Source of the DNA: VRUE01 sp963702705
GTDB taxonomy: Bacteria > Actinomycetota > Thermoleophilia > Solirubrobacterales > 70-9
Direction: 5' to 3'
DNA: 64,000 nucleotides
Assembly (NCBI GenBank): GCA_963702705.1
Contig: CAVPDR010000002.1
Coordinates: 682,001-746,000 of the forward strand
Below, in pieces: positions 56,850-64,000 of the stretch; position 1 is the stretch's first letter; the number at the start of each line of letters is the position of its first letter. The notes beneath the pieces are model-generated. The model saw nothing but the letters and a program-made list of their open reading frames with translations, searched no databases and was not told the DNA's origin. The translations under genes and the position numbers were made by a program.

Positions 56850-59186
56850 TCAGTCGACGTGCTTGACCTTGAAATGAAAGGCAGCAGGGGAGCGGTCGGC
56901 ATTGCCAGCCGTGTTTCGCGCCACTACCAGCACCAAGTGCGAGCCCACGCCGAAGCGGCGCACGAACCGCCCGGGGCAGGGACGGAAGAGGCCGCCGTCG
57001 ACTCGACAGGCGAAGGTGACACCAAGCTGATTGGACCCGAAGCGAAAGACGATCCGCGCGCTCCTCCCGTGGGTCCGAACCACCCTGTTGGGTCGCCGCA
57101 GAAAGAAGGTGCCCGGCGGACGGGAGGATTCGTCGGTTACGGGGCCACCTCCGCCCGAGGTGACCGGGGCGCCTGGTGAGCCGGTCGGCGTCACCGGCGG
57201 CGCTTCGCTGCCCCAATCGCCGGCAGCGGCGGCTTCGTCGGGTTCGACTTCCGATTCGGGCGGTTCGCACGCCGGCCCGGTCGAGCCGCTGAGCGTAAGC
57301 ACTTTTTCGACGGCGCCCACGGCTTCGACCAAGCCGGCGCCGACCGCACAGGGGCCGGAAGAACCCACTTTTTTCGCGCTGGCGACCAGGCTCGCGCGGA
57401 TGTCTTCCGGTTCCGCGAGCGGTTCCGCGTCGAGCATCAGTGCGGCGACAGCGGCGGCGTGGGGCGCCGCGGCCGACGTGCCGCAGAAGTGCCAGCCTTC
57501 GACGCCGAAGAGTTTTTCGAAGAAGGCGAAGAAGGTCGTCCGGCCGCAATCCGTGGCGACCAAATCGGGCTTGGAGAGGATTTCGGGCGGAATCGGGAGT
57601 GCCGCCCCCGGCCCCTCGACAGGCCCCCAATCGTGGAAGACGGGGCCGTGGGACGAGTAAGGCTCCGGGACCGATTTCGTCGCAAACGGCACGGCGCCGA
57701 CCGAGATCGCGCTGGCCGCGCCGCTATGGCCGAAGATCGTCGGCCCGACGACGTCTTCGCCGCTCGAGCGCGGATACTCCGTCGCTTCCACGCCACCGCC
57801 GTTCTGGATGAAGGCGAACTTGAGTCGTGGGTCTCCGCCGGCAAAGCGATTGATCACCAGTTGAACGGTCTTCGTGCTGGAGCCCGTGTTTGGCCATTCG
57901 AGGATCTCAGCGGGAATCTGGCTTTCGGTGTTGTCCTCGACCGCCGCCCGCAGGAGGCCGCCCGTCGAGTTGAGGAGGAAGGCATCGAGATCGGTGCCGA
58001 CCCCGTTCCACGGTTCGTCCCACTGCAGGTCGACCGCCAGGGTCGATTCCGGTTCGACCCTGATGCCGAAGGTCCTGTCGACCGCCCCGCCGGGATTGAA
58101 GTCGAGGCAGTGGATGGCATTGGCGCCGGAGATCGCCTGGACCGACGGCGGACAGCCTTCCGCGTCCCGGTATTCGGGTGTTTCCCAGGAGGCGATGTCG
58201 TGACCTTCGCTGTCGAGCAGGTTGTCGTTGCCCGCGGCGGAGAAATACGTCGCGCCTTCTTCGCCCGCTTCCCTGACCGCGACCGCGACCGGCCCATCCT
58301 GGAAGAAGGGCTCTTCGGGGTAGAAGACGTCGTCGGCGATCACGTCGGCACCACCGGAGGCGAGGGCGCGGATGTTGTCGGCGAATTCGGTTTCGCTGTT
58401 GAAGGCCGAGGCGAACTTCAGCTTCGCCCCGGGAGCCAGGTCGTGGACGATCTGCGTCATCGCCCTTCCCTCGTCGGTGGGTTCGGGTTCGTTGTCTTCT
58501 TCGCCGACGCCGAGGACGGGTTCTTTGTTGGCGCACGTGTTGGCCCCGGGAAGGTCACCGCTTTCCACATCTTGTTTGGCGTGTGTGGCGACCGGACCGC
58601 TGCCGTCGGCGGCTTCGGTCGCCTGGTCGAAGGAGTCCGAGAGGATGCCGACCGTGATGCCCGTCCCGTCGAGGCCGGGATTTGCTTCGCGCGCGGCCTT
58701 CGCCCTCAGCTGGGTGTCTCCCTCGGACACGACCGCCCCCGACGGACAGGTGGCCGAGAGGACCGGCGCGAGCACAGGGGCGACGCTCGCCACTCCGCCG
58801 ACGCCGGCGATCGCCTGCAGCTTGGCGGGCGTGGCGGCGACGGTGACGGTCTGGTAGCGCCCACTGGCGGACACGATCTCACCGCCGACGTCTCGTAGCG
58901 CGCCACGGGCGGCCAGGGCGCCGCTGTCGAATCGCACACCGACAAGAATGCGCCCGCCGCGGCGGGCGAGGCGCTCGGGCGTGAGACCGAGGGCCTTCGC
59001 CTGACGGGCCGGCGAGGCGTTCCGCAGCGATCTGCTCTGCAGCTTGGCGAGCCCCGGCGAGAGGTTGCCGACAGAACGCATGGCCGGCGCCGACCCAGGC
59101 AGCACTACGCTCAAGAGGAGCAGCAGGGCGACGCAGAGGCTGCCCGTCCGGGAGCGGGAATTGCGCACGCGCGTCATCTGGATCAC
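56850..59186 (-). CDS. Secreted subtilisin-like serine protease (S8 family, atypical)
   Basis: 778 residues: signal peptide (about 5-35), a propeptide-like region, protease domain (about 165-640) and a C-terminal beta domain ending in FACRVDGGLFRPCPGRF and AGNADRSPAAFHFKV, common on secreted proteins of this lineage. Catalytic Asp is in ILSDSFD and Ser in GTSAAAPHAAAVAAL. Where S8 enzymes have HGTH, this one reads DEGRAMTQIVHD, so the His may be replaced by Glu. Start is GTG 59186 or ATG 59177. Confidence 0.82.
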   Translation of the reverse strand: MIQMTRVRNSRSRTGSLCVALLLLLSVVLPGSAPAMRSVGNLSPGLAKLQSRSLRNASPARQAKALGLTPERLARRGGRILVGVRFDSGALAARGALRDVGGEIVSASGRYQTVTVAATPAKLQAIAGVGGVASVAPVLAPVLSATCPSGAVVSEGDTQLRAKAAREANPGLDGTGITVGILSDSFDQATEAADGSGPVATHAKQDVESGDLPGANTCANKEPVLGVGEEDNEPEPTDEGRAMTQIVHDLAPGAKLKFASAFNSETEFADNIRALASGGADVIADDVFYPEEPFFQDGPVAVAVREAGEEGATYFSAAGNDNLLDSEGHDIASWETPEYRDAEGCPPSVQAISGANAIHCLDFNPGGAVDRTFGIRVEPESTLAVDLQWDEPWNGVGTDLDAFLLNSTGGLLRAAVEDNTESQIPAEILEWPNTGSSTKTVQLVINRFAGGDPRLKFAFIQNGGGVEATEYPRSSGEDVVGPTIFGHSGAASAISVGAVPFATKSVPEPYSSHGPVFHDWGPVEGPGAALPIPPEILSKPDLVATDCGRTTFFAFFEKLFGVEGWHFCGTSAAAPHAAAVAALMLDAEPLAEPEDIRASLVASAKKVGSSGPCAVGAGLVEAVGAVEKVLTLSGSTGPACEPPESEVEPDEAAAAGDWGSEAPPVTPTGSPGAPVTSGGGGPVTDESSRPPGTFFLRRPNRVVRTHGRSARIVFRFGSNQLGVTFACRVDGGLFRPCPGRFVRRFGVGSHLVLVVARNTAGNADRSPAAFHFKVKHVD

Positions 59187-59372
59187 GGTATCGACTGGTC
59201 TCCTGGTTTCCTCAACACGGGTAGACGCCCATCCGAGCGCCGCGCCTGGCGCCCAATCCCTGCTACGGTCCGCGCGTTAGGTCGGATCGATATCCGGCAA
59301 AGTCGTGTCTAGCGCTCGCGTCGTTGCTTTACCGAAGCCTCCGCGTTCGCAGCACATCAATGGAGGCAATTC

Positions 59373-59579
59373 ATGCCGACTGGAACAGTCAAGTGGTTCA
59401 GCGACGACAAGGGCTACGGGTTCATCACGCCCGACGACGGCTCCAAGGACGTCTTCGTCCATCACAGTGCGATCCTGGGTGAGGGCTTCAAGTCCCTGGC
59501 CGAGGGCGCCAAGGTGAGCTACGAGTCCGAGGAAGGCCCCAAGGGCCCCGCCGCGGCGAGCGTTCAGCAGACTTCCTAG
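59373..59579 (+). CDS. cspA: Cold-shock protein, CspA family
   Basis: 68-residue RNA chaperone. RNP1 GYGFITP and RNP2 DVFVHHSAI are exact. ATGGAGG gives a strong ribosome site. A leader of up to 185 bases precedes it, in keeping with cold-shock genes, but no specific thermosensor fold was identified. Confidence 0.95.
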   Translation: MPTGTVKWFSDDKGYGFITPDDGSKDVFVHHSAILGEGFKSLAEGAKVSYESEEGPKGPAAASVQQTS

Positions 59580-59601
59580 TCACGCACCGCTCTTAGCGTC
59601 C

Positions 59602-59638
59602 GACGGGGCCCACCAACTGGTGGGTCCCGTCTTTTTTT
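59602..59638 (+). terminator. Intrinsic terminator after cspA
   Basis: GACGGGGCCCACC and GGTGGGTCCCGTC form a 13-pair stem (one mismatch) with a four-base loop, followed by seven T. Confidence 0.93.
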
Positions 59639-59726
59639 GCAGGCTGTGCGAAGGGGCATGGCCAAGCAGATCAAGGACGCAGGGAGCGTGGCGTGCTTTT
59701 GCACGCGAGCGACCGAGGACGCAGAT

Positions 59727-61564
<1,838 letters not shown>

Positions 61565-61568
<4 letters not shown>

Positions 61569-62158
61569 CCGAAGCTCGGCCCCGGCATCTCGAAGCAGAG
61601 CATCGCCGACATCACCCGGATCCCGTCCTCGCCGCTCGCCGCCAGGCGTTCAGCGCTTTCCGCCTGAACCGCGAAGGACGCATCCAGGGCCTCGCTGAAG
61701 ATCCGCGTCAACTCGCGCCAGCCGCGCTCGTCCACGACCGAGACCGTGCGACTGGCGTGTGAGTCGTCGCGCGCACCGAAGGTGCCGGCCTCGAGCGCCT
61801 CGTCGGCGTCGCCGACGATCATTCGCACGATCCAGTTCGAGAGCTGGCGGCGTTCCTCGGTGCTGAGGGTCGCCCAGTCCTCATTGCTCCACAGCGCCCT
61901 CACCAGCGCCCGATAACGAGGGGGCTCCTCACCGTCCCCGCCGCGCCGCTCTCCAACGACCTCGACCAGGCCCTGGGCACGCATCTTCTCGAGGTGGCCG
62001 CTCATCGTCGCGACGTCGACACCGAGCCAGCCGGCGAGCTCGGCGGCATCGGCAGTGCGTTCGTTGAGCACCGCCAGCGCGTCGCGGCGGACGGAGTCCG
62101 AAGCCAAATCCACCAGCCGCGGGTCGATCCCAGCCTCGTTACCGGCCTTCTCAGTCAC
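61565..62158 (-). CDS. Winged-helix transcriptional regulator, ArsR/MarR-like
   Basis: 197 residues. The HTH spans about 14-75 (DSVRRDALAVLNERTADAAELAGWLGVDVATMSGHLEKMRAQGLVEV in segments). The C-terminal half is helical with a WRELTRIFSEALDAS segment. The start is GTG 62158. Its TAG overlaps the typA TAG in the tetranucleotide CTAG. An inverted repeat lies upstream. Confidence 0.75.
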
Positions 62159-62180
62159 AGAGACCCCCCTCAATAGATGT

Positions 62181-62200
62181 GGATCAGTCCAGACTAGTCC
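62181..62200. promoter_or_regulatory. Inverted repeat upstream of the winged-helix regulator
   Basis: GGAtcAGTCCAGACTagTCC: GGA/TCC and AGTC/GACT pair about the centre. It begins 22 bases from the regulator start and is a candidate for autoregulation. Confidence 0.45.
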
Positions 62201-62212
62201 CCGTGGGCGAAC

Positions 62213-62250
62213 AAAAAAAGAGCCGCCGGGCACAACCGCCCGGCGGCTCT
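62213..62250 (-). terminator. Intrinsic terminator after the acyl-CoA dehydrogenase gene
   Basis: On the minus strand AGAGCCGCCGGG pairs with CCCGGCGGCTCT and is followed by seven T, 25 bases after the dehydrogenase stop. Confidence 0.93.
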
Positions 62251-62274
62251 CGATCAAGGCCCTGGACGAAGCGG

Positions 62275-63504
<1,230 letters not shown>

Positions 63505-63574
63505 TGGTCGAGGCTCCTTCTTGTCGGTGCGTAAGCCTTTTCACGCGGCCGTGCAGCAGGGCGACGACCACCGA

Positions 63575-63590
63575 TTGACTGGTCAGTCAA
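63575..63590. promoter_or_regulatory. Inverted repeat upstream of the acyl-CoA dehydrogenase gene
   Basis: TTGACT-GGTC-AGTCAA, 70 bases before the start. TetR-family repressors of fatty-acid genes bind sites of this shape, so it is a candidate operator. Confidence 0.5.
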
Positions 63591-63645
63591 CCAAGCCAAA
63601 GGCTACCGGATAGCAGCCTCGCAGCGAGACCCCTACCCTTGGGCG

Positions 63646-64000
63646 ATGGTCTGGCCCCTGGCATTGACCACCGTGCAGAGCGGCTACGTGCTGGCCGCGA
63701 TCACGCTCTTCATCCTCCCCATCGCCGCATTCAGCTTCATCCACTCCGGGCCCGCCTGGGACGAGATCGGCAAGGGACGCTTCGGAGTGATGCACTCGAT
63801 GCCGGCGCCGCGCATCGCCGAGCCGGCGCAACCGCTTGACCGGGCGGCCCAGGCAGCCGAGGCGCGGCAGATGCTGGAGGCGAAGTCCTACCGGCGCTTA
63901 CAGCGCGGTGAACCCCCGCTCGACGTCGAGGCCGAGGTGAGGCTGCTGCTCGACAGCCAACCGAGTGGCGGCGGCAAGACCGATCTGGACGAGAAGCTCC
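63646..64000 (+). CDS. Membrane protein of unknown function, cut by the window edge
   Basis: 118 codons seen from ATG 63646 with no stop before 64000. One N-terminal membrane helix (about 12-33), then a polar region with RAAQAAEARQMLEAKSYRRLQRGEPPLDVEAEVRLLL (read as helical) and a Gly-rich stretch. Such a membrane helix followed by a charged helix occurs in conserved actinobacterial proteins of unknown role. Confidence 0.6.
   Translation, partial: MVWPLALTTVQSGYVLAAITLFILPIAAFSFIHSGPAWDEIGKGRFGVMHSMPAPRIAEPAQPLDRAAQAAEARQMLEAKSYRRLQRGEPPLDVEAEVRLLLDSQPSGGGKTDLDEKL

Overview
This is a GC-rich bacterial chromosome segment. Gene content points to an actinobacterium of the Thermoleophilia/Solirubrobacterales type: CarD, DisA, type III pantothenate kinase, an F420-type LLM oxidoreductase, type III glutamine synthetase, and short or secreted proteins that I know mainly from that group. 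The assignment is inference from gene content and order, not from a marker-gene comparison. I saw no rRNA, tRNA or CRISPR array, and no stretch longer than about 300 bases lacks a gene or an explained element.

Region 1 (about 0.2-29 kb) is nearly all on the minus strand and is a conserved housekeeping block. In transcription order it runs tilS, hpt, ftsH, folP, folB, folK, a compositionally odd secreted protein, coaX, dus, greA, lysS, clpC, an aldo/keto reductase and MFS exporter, disA, carD, ispD, a PHP phosphatase with ispF, an acyl-CoA synthetase, a coiled-coil protein, cysS, rlmB and a SigH-like sigma factor. It combines translation, folate and isoprenoid synthesis, proteolysis and c-di-AMP signalling. 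Four plus-strand genes interrupt or flank it.

Region 2 (29-44.6 kb) is mixed: a multidomain secreted cell-wall hydrolase with a frame change at a G tract, a LysR regulator, Amt ammonium transporter, sirtuin, a dehydrogenase/hydratase fusion for beta-oxidation, an NlpC/P60-like protein and a type III glutamine synthetase. Amt and glutamine synthetase together suggest ammonium assimilation.

Region 3 (44.6-53.8 kb) is more accessory: a P450 translationally coupled to an unlisted 51-residue membrane protein, rlmN, an IS110-family insertion sequence, small enzymes, a VapBC-like pair and a TetR/cupin pair. Region 4 (53.8-64 kb) has RecD2, a TVP38 membrane protein, a secreted subtilase, CspA, TypA/BipA, a winged-helix regulator and an acyl-CoA dehydrogenase.

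The strongest discovery is the IS110 element (47490-48996). Its upstream non-coding DNA folds like a bridge RNA. From the sequence alone I could match all four guide segments to the donor ends and to the reconstructed target, each match meeting at a CT core. The insertion also rebuilds the start codon of the neighbouring gene and supplies its ribosome binding site. A second theme is several unrelated families of dispersed palindromes, most sitting within about 15 bases of a stop codon, plus one palindrome embedded in frame inside cysS. Three places (clpC 3' end with the aldo/keto reductase 5' end, ispD start, hydrolase G tract) show frame or start anomalies that need read-level checking.
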